Below the pieces are notes generated by a model. The model was not told the DNA's origin, did not search any database, and saw only the letters and a program-made list of their open reading frames with translations. Source: Acidobacteriota bacterium (GTDB lineage: Bacteria > Acidobacteriota > Vicinamibacteria > Marinacidobacterales > Marinacidobacteraceae). From it: DNA of 46,019 nucleotides. The stretch spans positions 1-46,019 of the forward strand of contig JAJEFG010000091.1 of assembly GCA_022820545.1 (NCBI GenBank). The letters are read 5' to 3'. This document shows, one piece after another, positions 1 to 8,444 of the stretch. The translations under genes and the position numbers were made by a program. The first letter of the stretch is position 1. Every line of letters starts with the position of its first letter.

Positions 1-160
1 CAAGGTCCTGATCGTCATCCGAACTTCCTTGCTGAGTGCCACGCCGGTCCTCCCGATACGAAAACCGACGACTTTGCCAACGACACAAACGGGTGACAAA
101 GTTCGTGTCGTTTAAGACCGATCTTTACCTGTCGTTTGACAACTTCTTTCCGAGTGGGGT
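1..160. other. Gene-free, lower-GC left edge with a hairpin
   Basis: No convincing gene is seen here. The stretch is visibly poorer in GC than the rest of the window. An imperfect inverted repeat lies at 79-90 and 101-112 (12-bp arms with one mismatch, 10-nt loop). The octamer TGTCGTTT recurs at 106-113 and 130-137. Short open frames on both strands look like chance frames that run into the GC-rich repeat to the right. It could be the tail of a gene outside the window, a transcription terminator, or transferred DNA; I cannot tell which. Confidence 0.4.
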
Positions 161-161
161 T

Positions 162-298
162 GCGACGTGCGCGGCGCGGAGCGCCGCGGTGCCGGTCTGG
201 AGACCGGCGTTCCAGGCCGGTGCGCGCCCTTCTTCCTGATCGGCGGCGCGCGTTTCGTCTCCCTACGGTCGGCGATGCCAGCCGGAGGTCGGCGCTCC
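162..298. repeat. Modular GC-rich hairpin repeat, left copy
   Basis: Two adjacent perfect hairpins are visible: 171-177 with 181-187 (7-bp stem, loop GGA) and 191-198 with 201-208 (8-bp stem, loop GG). The 41 bases at 162-202 are the exact reverse complement of 45921-45961 at the other end of the window. The segment 276-298 resembles, on the reverse strand, the terminal hairpin at 45994-46019. This is a dispersed intergenic repeat made of interchangeable hairpin modules; no coding function is proposed. Confidence 0.75.
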
Positions 299-1035
299 TA
301 GAGAAAGCCCGCCAGGAAGCGTCCCCATAGGGGGGCGAGCGCGGCCTTGAGCGCCACGTCGGCGACCAGGAGTCCGCCCGCCACATGGAGGAGCCTGCGC
401 CGCCCTGGTTCGAGCGGCGCGCTCACCTTTCCGAGCCGCCGGACCAGCGGCTCGGCGCAGACGACCCCGAGGATCACGAACGCGGCTACCCGGCAGAGGG
501 CCCAGGGGAACCAGGCGAGGGCCGACGGAACTCCGCTGGCCGCCAGGGCGTACGAGGCCACGAAGAAGTCCATGAAGTTCAGCATCACCGCGCCCATCAG
601 GAGTCCGAGCGCGCCGCCGCTCACCAGGGAGAGCGGCACGAAGATCGCCAGCCGTTGCAGATGGATCGGCAGGAAGAGCCGGATGTCCCCTTCGGCGCCT
701 TCCCCGTTGGCCAGCCAGGCCATCATCTCGTCGCTGTAGGAGGCGCCCCGGAACACCGCGGCCTCCGCGGCAGCCGGCGCGACAGCCATCGCGATCGGTC
801 CGAAGACGGCCAGCGCGGCCGCCCAGCCGAGCATCAGCCGCACCGCCTCCGCACGGCGTCCCTCCCCCAGATACCGCCAGAGTGCATGAATCGCCGGCCC
901 CGCGAGCAGCAGCGGCAGCAACCAGCGGGCGGCCCCGAGGCCCAGCGACCCCACCCAGAGTCCGAACGCATAGGCGACCGGGACGCCGCCGACAAGCATC
1001 AGCAGGTCGCGCCGGAAGGAGAGTGCGGGTTTCAT
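298..1035 (-). CDS. Integral membrane protein of unknown function
   Basis: The 245-residue product has about six hydrophobic stretches, beginning with LLMLVGGVPVAYAFGLWVGS, and a less hydrophobic stretch near residues 90-115, so it should sit in the cytoplasmic membrane. I do not recognise the family and assign no function. The start is ATG 25 bp after the stop of the MeaB-epimerase gene on the same strand. It may therefore be the last gene of a run with the amidohydrolase, acyl-CoA dehydrogenase and MeaB-epimerase genes. No Shine-Dalgarno is obvious. The 3' end abuts the hairpin repeat at the window's left edge, which could end transcription. Confidence 0.65.
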   Translation of the reverse strand: MKPALSFRRDLLMLVGGVPVAYAFGLWVGSLGLGAARWLLPLLLAGPAIHALWRYLGEGRRAEAVRLMLGWAAALAVFGPIAMAVAPAAAEAAVFRGASYSDEMMAWLANGEGAEGDIRLFLPIHLQRLAIFVPLSLVSGGALGLLMGAVMLNFMDFFVASYALAASGVPSALAWFPWALCRVAAFVILGVVCAEPLVRRLGKVSAPLEPGRRRLLHVAGGLLVADVALKAALAPLWGRFLAGFL

Positions 1036-1060
1036 GGGTACGAAGACTACCCGGTGGTTC

Positions 1061-2275
1061 CTAGTCCGATGGAGGGCCGTCGTCGGCCTGTTTCAGCTCG
1101 AGCAGGACCCCGCCGGCACTCGCCGGATGGATGAAGGCGACCAGGTGTCCGCCCGCTCCCCGGCGCGGCTCACGGTCCACGAGCCGTACGCCGCGCGCGG
1201 CGAGAGCCGCCAGCGTTTCGTGAATGTCCTCGACCTCGAAACACACGTGGTGGAGCCCCTCGCCGCGGCGATCCAGGAAGCGGGTGACCGGACTGTCCGC
1301 GGTCGTGGGCTCCAGCAGCTCGAGGAGACCCCCGACCGGCGCCCGCTCACCCTCCGGGGCCAGAAAGAGCGCCAGGACCCCGAACTCGTCCACCCGGTAG
1401 CGGCCCGTTTCGCGGAGCCCCAGCAGGGTTCGCCAGAGCTCCGCCGCCCGACTCCCGTCCTTCACCGCGATGCCGACGTGGTGCAGCCGGATCGCCGGAC
1501 CCGGCGCTCCCGCCCTCGACCCGTCCGCTTCCGGCGTCCCGGAACGATCCAGCGGGGGACGCGCCTCGAGTTCCACTTCCGCCGCCGCTCTCAGATCCTC
1601 CACCCCCGTACCGTCGCGCGCCGAGGTCAGAAACACGGGACCTGCCCGAAGGGCCCGGAAGGAAGCGGCCATCGCCTCCCCGCCGGGCCGGTCCGCCTGG
1701 TTCACCACCACGAAATCGGCCACCTCGAAGAGTCCCGCCTTGGCGGCCTGCACCGCGTCTCCAAGACCGACCGCGGTGACCGCGATTCCGAGATCGGCGA
1801 GGCGCAGGACCGCAAGGTCACCCTGCCCCACGCCGGCCGTTTCGAGCAGGATGCGCTCCGCGCCGCCGGCGGCCAGCAGCCGTAGTACCGCCGGGACCTC
1901 GGGAGCCAGACCCGCTTCCCCGTCGCGCGCCGCCATGCTCCGGAAAAAGACCGCGTCCGAGTCGCCGGTGAATCGCACCCGGTCGCCGAGCAGCGCGCCT
2001 CCCGTTTCGGGGCTCGAGGGATCCACCGCCAGCACGGCGACCCGAAGGCCGGCTTCCGCGAGCGACCCCGCCAGACGATTCGCCAGCTCGCTCTTTCCGA
2101 CCCCCGGCGGGCCGGTCAGGGCGATGACCCGGGCCCGGTCCGGCCAATCGAGCGCGAGCGCCGCTGCCCTGGCGGCGTCGTCGCCGACCTCCACGGCGGT
2201 GATGGCGCGCGCCAGGGCGCGGGCGTCGCCGGCAGCGACATCCCCGAACGGTTCGCCGGAGCGGTCCGTTGCCAC
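1061..2275 (-). CDS. MeaB/ArgK-type GTPase fused to methylmalonyl-CoA epimerase (VOC) domain
   Basis: This 404-residue protein has two parts. Residues about 15-240 are a MeaB/ArgK-like P-loop GTPase: GPPGVGKS at 55-62, a DPSSPETGGALLGDR stretch at 85-99, ETAGVGQ at 145-151, and NQAD at 192-195 in place of the usual NKxD. Residues about 261-398 are a vicinal-oxygen-chelate domain of methylmalonyl-CoA epimerase type, with LHHVGIAV, a LLELLEP strand, GLHHVCFEV and a terminal GVLLELK strand that carry the expected metal ligands. MeaB proteins protect and load B12-dependent mutases; the epimerase interconverts (R)- and (S)-methylmalonyl-CoA in propionate metabolism. The G-domain part is shorter than free MeaB, apparently lacking the C-terminal dimerisation arm. 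The start is GTG; the acyl-CoA dehydrogenase gene ends 24 bp upstream. No mutase is in the window. Confidence 0.87.
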   Translation of the reverse strand: MATDRSGEPFGDVAAGDARALARAITAVEVGDDAARAAALALDWPDRARVIALTGPPGVGKSELANRLAGSLAEAGLRVAVLAVDPSSPETGGALLGDRVRFTGDSDAVFFRSMAARDGEAGLAPEVPAVLRLLAAGGAERILLETAGVGQGDLAVLRLADLGIAVTAVGLGDAVQAAKAGLFEVADFVVVNQADRPGGEAMAASFRALRAGPVFLTSARDGTGVEDLRAAAEVELEARPPLDRSGTPEADGSRAGAPGPAIRLHHVGIAVKDGSRAAELWRTLLGLRETGRYRVDEFGVLALFLAPEGERAPVGGLLELLEPTTADSPVTRFLDRRGEGLHHVCFEVEDIHETLAALAARGVRLVDREPRRGAGGHLVAFIHPASAGGVLLELKQADDGPPSD

Positions 2276-2299
2276 GGCGGGCCGGTCTCCCGTGGGCGG

Positions 2300-3469
2300 T
2301 CAGGCGCCGATCCGCCCGAGGAACGGCCGGGCGATGATCAGCCTCTGGATCTCCGAGGTGCCCTCTCCGATCGTCATCAGCTTGGCGTCCCTCAGGTAGC
2401 GCTCGGCCGGGTAGTCCCGGGTGTAGCCGTAACCGCCCAGCACCTGCACCGCCCGGTTCGTCACCCGGACCGCGGTCTCGCTGGCGTGCAGCTTGGCCAT
2501 CGCCGATTCGCTCGTCGTCGTGGCACCGGAGTCCTTCAGGGCCGCGGCCCGCTGGATGAGCAGACGCGACGCCTCGATCTCGACCTTGGAATCGGCCAGC
2601 GGAAACCGCACTGCCTGAAAGTCGCTGATCGGGCGCTCGAACTGACGCCGCTCCCGCGCGTAGGCCGTCGCGCATTCGAAGGCCGCCACGGCGATGCCGA
2701 GCGAGAGGGCCGCGATGCTGATCCGGCCCCCGTCGAGAACCTTCATCGCCGCCATGAAGCCGGCGCCGACCGATCCGAGCACGTTCTCGTTCGGTACCCG
2801 GCAGTTCTCGAACACCATCTCGGACGTGTCCGACGCCCGGTGGCCGAGCTTCCTTTCCTTCCGGCCGGCGCGGAATCCGGGAGTCCCGCGCTCCACGATG
2901 AAGGCGGAGATCCCGTGGGTCTTGAGGTCCGGATCGGTGGAAGCCATGCAGATGGCGATGTCCGCGTGCGAGCCGTTGGTCGTGAAGGTCTTGCTCCCGT
3001 TCAGGATCCAGTCGTCACCGTCGCGGACCGCAGTGGTGCGGGTCCCGCCCGCGTCGCTCCCGGCGGCCGGTTCCGTCAGGCTCCAGGCCCCGAGCGCCTC
3101 TCCCGACGCCAGCGGCTTCAGGAACTTCGCCTTCTGCTGCTCGGTTCCCTGCTCGTAGATGTGGTTCGCGGCGAGCGAAACGTGGGCCGCCACCGTGATC
3201 GCGACCGAGGCGTCGGCGCGCGCCAGCTCCTCGACCAGCACTGCGTACTCGGTGTAGTTGAAACCAGCCCCGCCGTACCGCTCCGGGAAGATCGGGCCCA
3301 GGAATCCGAGTTCCCCCAGTTTCCGGACGGTTTCTCCGGGAAACGACTCCTCTTCGTCCCACCGGGAGGCATGGGGGAGGATTTCGGCCGCCGCGAACTC
3401 CCGGACGGCCCGCCGGATTTCAGCCTGGGTCTCGGTGTCCGCAACCGAGATGCACGTTCCGTTCAACAC
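2300..3469 (-). CDS. Acyl-CoA dehydrogenase
   Basis: FAD-dependent oxidation of an acyl-CoA to the 2-enoyl-CoA, passing electrons to electron-transfer flavoprotein. The 389-residue length is normal. Family signatures seen are [13 protein letters not shown] in the middle domain, the LGHRASDT segment, [16 protein letters not shown], and the C-terminal [22 protein letters not shown] followed by EGTSEIQ. The segment [16 protein letters not shown] with [13 protein letters not shown] is typical of short/branched-chain and isovaleryl-type enzymes, but chain length cannot be fixed from this. The start is GTG with no clear ribosome site. It lies 26 bp after amidohydrolase A and 24 bp before the MeaB-epimerase gene, suggesting a role in branched-chain or odd-chain acyl degradation to methylmalonyl-CoA. 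Confidence 0.93.
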   Translation of the reverse strand: MLNGTCISVADTETQAEIRRAVREFAAAEILPHASRWDEEESFPGETVRKLGELGFLGPIFPERYGGAGFNYTEYAVLVEELARADASVAITVAAHVSLAANHIYEQGTEQQKAKFLKPLASGEALGAWSLTEPAAGSDAGGTRTTAVRDGDDWILNGSKTFTTNGSHADIAICMASTDPDLKTHGISAFIVERGTPGFRAGRKERKLGHRASDTSEMVFENCRVPNENVLGSVGAGFMAAMKVLDGGRISIAALSLGIAVAAFECATAYARERRQFERPISDFQAVRFPLADSKVEIEASRLLIQRAAALKDSGATTTSESAMAKLHASETAVRVTNRAVQVLGGYGYTRDYPAERYLRDAKLMTIGEGTSEIQRLIIARPFLGRIGA

Positions 3470-3495
3470 GAAGGGAGTCTAGACGGGCGCCGCGG

Positions 3496-4704
3496 CTACT
3501 CGACCCCGAAAGGAAGCCGGTTCACCGCCAGGCGGCCGTTCGAGACCACCGCCACCACGTCCTGGATCGCGGCGATGTGCTCGAGCGGGTCCTCCGCCAC
3601 CACGATGAGGTCGGCTTCCTTCCCCGGCTCGACGACCCCGGTGTCGTCGGCGATGCCGAGCAGTTCGGCGGCGTAGAGGGTGGCTCCCCGGATCGCCTCG
3701 ATCGGGCTGAGCCCGATCTTCACGAAGTTGGCCACCTCGACGCCGACCCGGCTCACGCTCTCCGGTCCGTAGGGGGTGTCGCTCCCGGCGACCACCCGCA
3801 CACCGGCCTCGTGCGCCATCCGGATCGTCCGCTCCAGCCGGGGCTTCATGAAGTCGGCGCGGACGTCCAGGAGCGGGTGGTCGAAGTCCCCGCCCGGTTC
3901 GTCGAGGTCGACGACGGTCGTGTAGGTGGGAACGAGCACCGTGCCGCGTTCCGCCATCAGCTCCAGCGTCTCCCGGCTCAGGAAGGTGCCGTGCTCGATG
4001 CTGGCCACCCCCGCCAGCACCGCCGCGCGGGCCCCCTCGTCGCCGTGCGCGTGGCACATGACCGGAATGCCGTGCGCGGAAGCCTCCTCCACGATCGCCC
4101 GGAGCTGCGCTTCGGTGGCGATCGCCTGCCGGGGATCCGTGTTGGGCAGGCCCGCCCGTCCGGTGGCCGCGGTCTTGATCGTCCGCACGCCGCTCTCGGC
4201 GTTCACCCGCACCAGCATCCGGAGGTCCTCGTCGCTGCTGATGACGGCCGGCATCCCGAAGAAGCTCTCGGAGGCGAGCCGGCCTTCGCCGAGGCCCAGC
4301 GACACCAGGACCCCGGACCCGAGGTAGTCGGGGCCGTCGAGGTGCCCGGCGGCGACCATCCGGCCGATGGCCACGTCGCGATACGACCCCACGCTGGCGC
4401 TCCGGAGCGTGGTCGCCCCGGACTCCAGCGCTCGCCGCACCTGGGAGAGCTCGGTCGCGTGGGTGTGGGCATCGATGAATCCCGGGAGCACGAACTTGCC
4501 GCTGACGTCCAGGGTTTCGACGCCCGCCGGTGGCGCGTCCGGACCCACGGAGAGGATCCGGCCATCCTCGATGAGGACGTTCGCGGAGGACATCGTTCCT
4601 TCGCGGACGTCCAGGACGGAGCCGCCCACGAGCGCCAGATCGGCCTCCTGGGCGGCGGCGGGAAGCGCCGGGACCAGCAGCAGGGAGAAGAGGATGAGAC
4701 GCAC
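3496..4704 (-). CDS. Secreted metal-dependent amidohydrolase, copy A
   Basis: A 402-residue amidohydrolase-superfamily enzyme of the imidazolonepropionase/Xaa-Pro dipeptidase-like group. A signal peptide (LILFSLLLVPALPAAAQ) predicts export. Metal-site features are FIDAHTHAT (His80, His82), the lysine in RTIKTAATGR as candidate carboxylated ligand, MCHAHGDEG, SIEHGTFL and GSDTPYG. I chose GTG at 4704 rather than the much longer open frame because an excellent GGAGG lies 8 bases upstream and the signal peptide starts there. Copy B at 5458-6678 is a close paralogue, with a 71-bp identical DNA block near both 3' ends. The physiological substrate is unknown; a dipeptide or cyclic amide is possible. 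Confidence 0.9.
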   Translation of the reverse strand: MRLILFSLLLVPALPAAAQEADLALVGGSVLDVREGTMSSANVLIEDGRILSVGPDAPPAGVETLDVSGKFVLPGFIDAHTHATELSQVRRALESGATTLRSASVGSYRDVAIGRMVAAGHLDGPDYLGSGVLVSLGLGEGRLASESFFGMPAVISSDEDLRMLVRVNAESGVRTIKTAATGRAGLPNTDPRQAIATEAQLRAIVEEASAHGIPVMCHAHGDEGARAAVLAGVASIEHGTFLSRETLELMAERGTVLVPTYTTVVDLDEPGGDFDHPLLDVRADFMKPRLERTIRMAHEAGVRVVAGSDTPYGPESVSRVGVEVANFVKIGLSPIEAIRGATLYAAELLGIADDTGVVEPGKEADLIVVAEDPLEHIAAIQDVVAVVSNGRLAVNRLPFGVE

Positions 4705-4727
4705 TCGCAGGAACCTCCGGGCCGCGC

Positions 4728-4733
4728 ACGGTA
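4728..4733 (-). promoter_or_regulatory. Candidate -10 box for amidohydrolase A
   Basis: TACCGT on the minus strand, 24 bases upstream of the GTG start, matches the TAnnnT pattern found ahead of many genes in this window. No good -35 box is visible. Confidence 0.25.
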
Positions 4734-4813
4734 CCAGCGGCCGCCGAACGCCAACCGGCGCATGGCCGGAGCGACCGTTACCCTTGGGGGCGCGGACACC
4801 GCAGCGGAGATCC

Positions 4814-5425
4814 ATGAAGACGACCCCCAGCCGGACGATTGCCGCTCTCCTGCTCCCTTGGGCGTTGGGAGCCGGCGGCGGCGCAGTCGCCGCACCACCA
4901 CCCGACGATCCCGTCCGGGTCGTCATCGAAACCGAAATGGGCGCCTTCGAACTGGAGGTCGACGTCGGCCGGGCTCCCGTTACCGCCGGCAACTTCCTCC
5001 GCTACCTGGACGGCGGGCAGTACGACGGCGGGACTTTCTTCCGCACCGTGCACGCGGACAACCAGCCCGACGACTCCATCCGGATCGCGGTCATCCAGGG
5101 CGGCCGCAACCCCGATACGGCGGCGGCCCCCTTCCCGGCGATCGCGCTCGAGCGGACCAGCGAGACGGGACTCCGGCACGTTGACGGAGCCGTCTCGATG
5201 GGACGCACCGGCCCGGACACGGCCACCGACAGTTTCTTCATCTGCATCGGCGACCAGCCGTCCCTCGATTTCGGAGGCATGCGGAACCCCGACGGCCAGG
5301 GCTTCGCCGCGTTCGGCACGGTGGTCGAAGGCATGGACGTCGTGCGGGCGATTCACGCGGCCCCGTACGAAGCCCAGCGGTTGACGCCGCCGGTGCGGAT
5401 CGGGAGGGCGTACCGGAAGGAGTGA
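4814..5425 (+). CDS. Periplasmic cyclophilin-type peptidyl-prolyl isomerase
   Basis: A 203-residue product that catalyses cis-trans isomerisation of prolyl bonds during protein folding. It has an N-terminal signal peptide (TIAALLLPWALGAGGGAVAA), placing it in the periplasm. The single cyclophilin domain follows: VVIETEMGAFELEV, VTAGNFLRYLDGGQYDGGTFFRTV, IQGGRNP, GAVSMGRTGPDTATDSFFICI and GFAAFGTVVEGMDVV. The ATG start has GGAG six bases upstream. It lies alone on the plus strand between two nearly identical amidohydrolase genes that run the other way and converges with copy B. The larger upstream-extended frame is rejected because the signal peptide fixes the start. Confidence 0.9.
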   Translation: MKTTPSRTIAALLLPWALGAGGGAVAAPPPDDPVRVVIETEMGAFELEVDVGRAPVTAGNFLRYLDGGQYDGGTFFRTVHADNQPDDSIRIAVIQGGRNPDTAAAPFPAIALERTSETGLRHVDGAVSMGRTGPDTATDSFFICIGDQPSLDFGGMRNPDGQGFAAFGTVVEGMDVVRAIHAAPYEAQRLTPPVRIGRAYRKE

Positions 5426-5456
5426 GGCGGGGATCCGCCGGAACTCGCGACCCGCC
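5426..5456. terminator. Possible bidirectional hairpin terminator
   Basis: The 32-bp gap between two convergent genes contains GGCGG (5426-5430) pairing with CCGCC (5435-5439), or alternatively GGCGGG with CCCGCC at 5451-5456. No T-tract follows, so this is a weak call. Confidence 0.3.
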
Positions 5457-5457
5457 G

Positions 5458-6678
5458 CTATTCGACGACCTCGAAGGGAAGCCGGTTCACCGCCAGGCGG
5501 CCGTTCGAGACCACCGCCACCACGTCCTGGATCGCGGCGATGTGCTCCAGGGGGTCCTCCACGACCACGATCAGGTCGGCTTCCTTCCCCGGCTCGATGA
5601 CGCCCGTTTCCTCGGCGATCCCGAGCAGTTCCGCGCTGTAGAGGGTCGCCCCCCGGATCGCCTCGATGGGGCTGAGCCCGACCTTCACGAAGTTCGCGAC
5701 TTCCACCCCGATGCGGCTCACGCTCTCCGGGCCGTAGCTGGTGTCGCTCCCGGTGATCAGCCGAACGCCGAGTTCCTGCGCCATCCGCATCGTCTGCTCC
5801 ATGCGGGGCACCATGAAGTCGGCCCGCAGGGTCAGCACCGGGTGGTCGTAGTCCCCGCCCGGCTCGTCGAGGTCGACAAGGGTGGTGTAGGTGGGGACGA
5901 GCACCGTGCCCCGTTCCGCCATCAACCGGAGCGTCTCCCTGGTCAGGAAGGTGCCGTGCTCGATGCTGGCGACCCCGGCGAGCACCGCCGCGCGGGCGCC
6001 CTCGTCGCCGTGCGCGTGGCAGAGCACCGGGATGCCCAGCGCGGCGGCCTCTTCCACGATGGCCCGGAGTTGCGCCTCCGAAAAGACCTGCTTCCTCGGG
6101 TCCGTGTCGGGCAGGCCGGCCCGCTCGGTCGCCCGGGTCTTGACCGCCCGGACCCCGTTCTCGGCATTCACCCGCACCAGCATCCGCAGGTCCGCTTCGT
6201 TCCGGATGTCGTCCGGCATTCCGAACAGGCTTTCGGAAGCGAGCCGGGCGTCCCGGATGTTCGGGGTCACGAACACCCCGGCCCCCAGGTAATCGGGACC
6301 CGCAAGGTGCCCGGCGGCCACCATCCGGCCGATGGCGACGTCGCGGTAGGAGCCCACGCTGGCGCTCCGCAGCGTGGTCGCTCCGGACTCGAGGGCCCGC
6401 CGCACCTGGGAGAGCTGGGTCGCGTGGGTATGAGCGTCGATGAATCCCGGGAGCACGAACTTGCCGCTGACGTCGAGGGTCTCGATGCCGTCCGGAGGCG
6501 TCTCGGGGCCCACCGAGAGGATCCGCCCGTCCCCGACGAGGACGTTCGCCCGGGACATGGTCCCCTCGCGGACGTCCAGGACGGAACCGCCGACGAGAGC
6601 CAGGTCCGGTTCCTGGGCGCTTGCGGGAAACGCGATCCCGGCCAAGAGTGCGAGCGCGATCAACAGGCGATGGGTCAT
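5458..6678 (-). CDS. Secreted metal-dependent amidohydrolase, copy B
   Basis: A 406-residue paralogue of copy A with the same architecture: signal peptide LLIALALLAGIAFPASAQ, FIDAHTHAT, a candidate lysine ligand in AVKTRATER, LCHAHGDEG, SIEHGTFL and GSDTSYG. The ATG at 6678 is preceded by GGAGG at an ideal distance, so the 25 residues upstream in the open frame are not used. Most differences from copy A are conservative; they cluster around ISSDEDL/IRNEADL and the segment after the metal-binding lysine, which may tune substrate choice. It is divergent from the small membrane protein and symporter genes, which may import the substrate or product. Probably a recent duplication. Confidence 0.9.
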   Translation of the reverse strand: MTHRLLIALALLAGIAFPASAQEPDLALVGGSVLDVREGTMSRANVLVGDGRILSVGPETPPDGIETLDVSGKFVLPGFIDAHTHATQLSQVRRALESGATTLRSASVGSYRDVAIGRMVAAGHLAGPDYLGAGVFVTPNIRDARLASESLFGMPDDIRNEADLRMLVRVNAENGVRAVKTRATERAGLPDTDPRKQVFSEAQLRAIVEEAAALGIPVLCHAHGDEGARAAVLAGVASIEHGTFLTRETLRLMAERGTVLVPTYTTLVDLDEPGGDYDHPVLTLRADFMVPRMEQTMRMAQELGVRLITGSDTSYGPESVSRIGVEVANFVKVGLSPIEAIRGATLYSAELLGIAEETGVIEPGKEADLIVVVEDPLEHIAAIQDVVAVVSNGRLAVNRLPFEVVE

Positions 6679-6698
6679 GGGGAACCTCCGAAACCCGG

Positions 6699-6747
6699 AA
6701 AGTATCCCGCAGGCCTTTTCCGTTTCCCCCGCGAACTGCCGTATCGT
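6699..6747. promoter_or_regulatory. Divergent promoter region, amidohydrolase B / membrane protein
   Basis: The 77-bp gap between divergent genes holds two candidate -10 boxes. TACTTT reads on the minus strand at 6699-6704, inside GGATACTTT, toward amidohydrolase B. TATCGT reads on the plus strand at 6742-6747, only eight bases before the ATG at 6756, which would give an almost leaderless transcript. No strong -35 box is seen for either. Confidence 0.3.
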
Positions 6748-6755
6748 CGGCACAC

Positions 6756-6971
6756 ATGAAGCTGCGGCGCGACCCGCTCAGCCACCCCTGGCTCTTTGTC
6801 GTCATCGCGGCGCTCTACGGGTTCTCGATCCCCTGGTGGTTCGGGGAGGAGAGGCCGTCCATCGTGCTGGGGCTGCCCTCCTGGGCCGTGGTCTCCCTCA
6901 CCTGCACGTTCGCGGTGAGCTGCCTGGTCTCCTTCGCCGCGCGCCGGCTCTGGGACGACGGGAAAGACTGA
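6756..6971 (+). CDS. Small two-helix membrane protein ahead of a symporter
   Basis: A 71-residue protein with two hydrophobic helices (LFVVIAALYGFSIPWWFG and WAVVSLTCTFAVSCLVSFAA) and a charged C-terminus. Only 3 bp separate its stop from the start of the sodium:solute symporter. Small membrane proteins encoded just upstream of such symporters (for example DUF3311 or DUF997-like families) are common, so I infer an accessory subunit; I cannot assign the exact family. The ATG at 6756 begins the hydrophobic protein, whereas the longer open frame overlaps the divergent gene. Confidence 0.75.
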   Translation: MKLRRDPLSHPWLFVVIAALYGFSIPWWFGEERPSIVLGLPSWAVVSLTCTFAVSCLVSFAARRLWDDGKD

Positions 6972-6974
6972 CCC

Positions 6975-8429
6975 GTGAGTTTCGGATCGGCCGTCGTCGC
7001 CGCCCTCGCGGCCTACATCGCGGTGCTGGCCTTTCTCGGTATCCGGGCGCGCGCCGCCCGCGCCTCGGAATCGCTCGCCGACTTCTACCTGGCGGGACGC
7101 GGACTCGGTGGAGTGGTGCTCCTCTTCACCCTCTACGCCACCCAGTACAGCGGGAACACCCTCGTCGGCTATCCCGGCGAGGCGTACCGGGTCGGGTTCC
7201 CGTGGGTGATGAGCGTCGGCTTCATGCTGGCCATCGTCGTCGTGTACCTGGTGATTGCGCCGCGGCTCCGCGCCTCCTCGGAGCGCCATCGCTTCGTGAC
7301 GCCGGCGGACTGGCTCGACCACCGGTTCGGGCATCCCGGACTCACCCGGGTCACGAACCTGATGATGGCGGCGGCCATCGCGAACTACCTGCTCGCGCAG
7401 CTGATGGCCATGGGGCACGTGGTGGCCGGGCTCTCCGACGGCGCCATCCCGTACGCCACCGGGGTGCTGGTGCTCACCGCGGCGATCCTCGGCTACGAAC
7501 TCCTCGGCGGCCTGCGGGCCGTCGCCTGGACCGACTGCCTCCAGGGAATCCTGCTCGCGATCGGGCTCGGCGGGCTGCTGGCCGCGACCGTGTTCTCGGG
7601 AGAAGGCATCGGTGAGGCAACCGCCTGGGTGCTCGAGAACGAGCCGGCGAAGGGCTTCCGGCCGGACGCCACGATGCAGGCCACCTGGGCGAGCACCCTC
7701 CTGCTGATCGGCTTTTCCGGCGCCGTCTATCCGCAGGCGATCCAGCGCATCTTCGCCGCCCGGAGCGGCGCCTCGCTTCGAAAGGCGCTCTCCGTCCTGG
7801 CCTTCCTCCCCTTCCTCACCACCCTGCCCGTCTTCCTGGTCGGCATCCTGGCGCTCCCGCGGTTGAGCGGACTCAGCGGCGTCGCTGCCGACCAGGTCCT
7901 CCCGGCCCTCCTGCGCGGCTGGGCATCCGAGTCCGAGTGGATGTTCTGGATGTGCATCCTGACAGTGGTGGGAGTCGTGGCCGCCATCATGTCCACCGCC
8001 GACTCGGTGCTGCTGACCCTCTCCTCGATGCTGGCCAAGGACTTCGTAGCGCCGGTGCTTCGCCGGCGGAGCGGTGGAGCGGTGGAGGAGGCGCGCATCA
8101 CCCGCATCGGAAAGGGCTTCTCACTGGCCATCATGGGAGTGCTGGTCGCCATCGCCCTGACCCCGCGCATCAGCCTCTGGGGTCTCCTGGAACTCAAGAT
8201 GGAACTTCTGGTGCAAGCGGCGCCCGTCTTCGTGCTCGGTCTCACCTGGCCGCGGCTTTCGGCGAAAGCGGCGCTGGCCGGCGTGATCTGCGGGACCCTG
8301 CTGGCCGCCGGCCTCACCCTCGCCGGCTACGGGAAGATCGGCGGGGTCCACGCCGGCCTGCTCGGGGCGATGCTGAACGCCGGGGTGGCGGTCGCCGGCT
8401 CGCTCGCCTTCCGCCGCCAGGACGATTGA
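6975..8429 (+). CDS. Sodium:solute symporter (SSS) family transporter
   Basis: A 484-residue polytopic membrane protein of the SSS family, which couples solute uptake to a sodium gradient. The family pattern is clear: about 13 hydrophobic helices, DFYLAGRGLGG after the first helix, ATQYSGNTLVGYPGEAYRVG in the first unwound helix, YELLGGLRAVAWTDCLQG, and STADSVLLTLSSMLAKD containing the conserved Na2-site serines. The substrate is not evident. The neighbouring secreted amidohydrolases and nitrilase-family enzyme suggest an amide hydrolysis product or an organic acid. The start is GTG, 3 bp after the small membrane protein, so the two are very likely co-transcribed. Confidence 0.92.
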   Translation: MSFGSAVVAALAAYIAVLAFLGIRARAARASESLADFYLAGRGLGGVVLLFTLYATQYSGNTLVGYPGEAYRVGFPWVMSVGFMLAIVVVYLVIAPRLRASSERHRFVTPADWLDHRFGHPGLTRVTNLMMAAAIANYLLAQLMAMGHVVAGLSDGAIPYATGVLVLTAAILGYELLGGLRAVAWTDCLQGILLAIGLGGLLAATVFSGEGIGEATAWVLENEPAKGFRPDATMQATWASTLLLIGFSGAVYPQAIQRIFAARSGASLRKALSVLAFLPFLTTLPVFLVGILALPRLSGLSGVAADQVLPALLRGWASESEWMFWMCILTVVGVVAAIMSTADSVLLTLSSMLAKDFVAPVLRRRSGGAVEEARITRIGKGFSLAIMGVLVAIALTPRISLWGLLELKMELLVQAAPVFVLGLTWPRLSAKAALAGVICGTLLAAGLTLAGYGKIGGVHAGLLGAMLNAGVAVAGSLAFRRQDD

Positions 8430-8444
8430 CTTGCTGCCCGGTCC

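Larger units (their letters stand above)
3512..5547. repeat. Direct repeat block shared by the two amidohydrolase genes
   Basis: The two amidohydrolase genes form a direct repeat of about 1.2 kb with high identity. The longest identical block I traced is 71 bp, at 3512-3582 and 5477-5547, covering codons near the C-termini. The copies are separated by the oppositely oriented cyclophilin gene, so recombination between them would delete it. Confidence 0.7.

Noticed and set aside
36-386. Short open frames across the left edge
   Set aside because: They run through the hairpin repeat on both strands, show repeat-derived low-complexity translation and no start signals.
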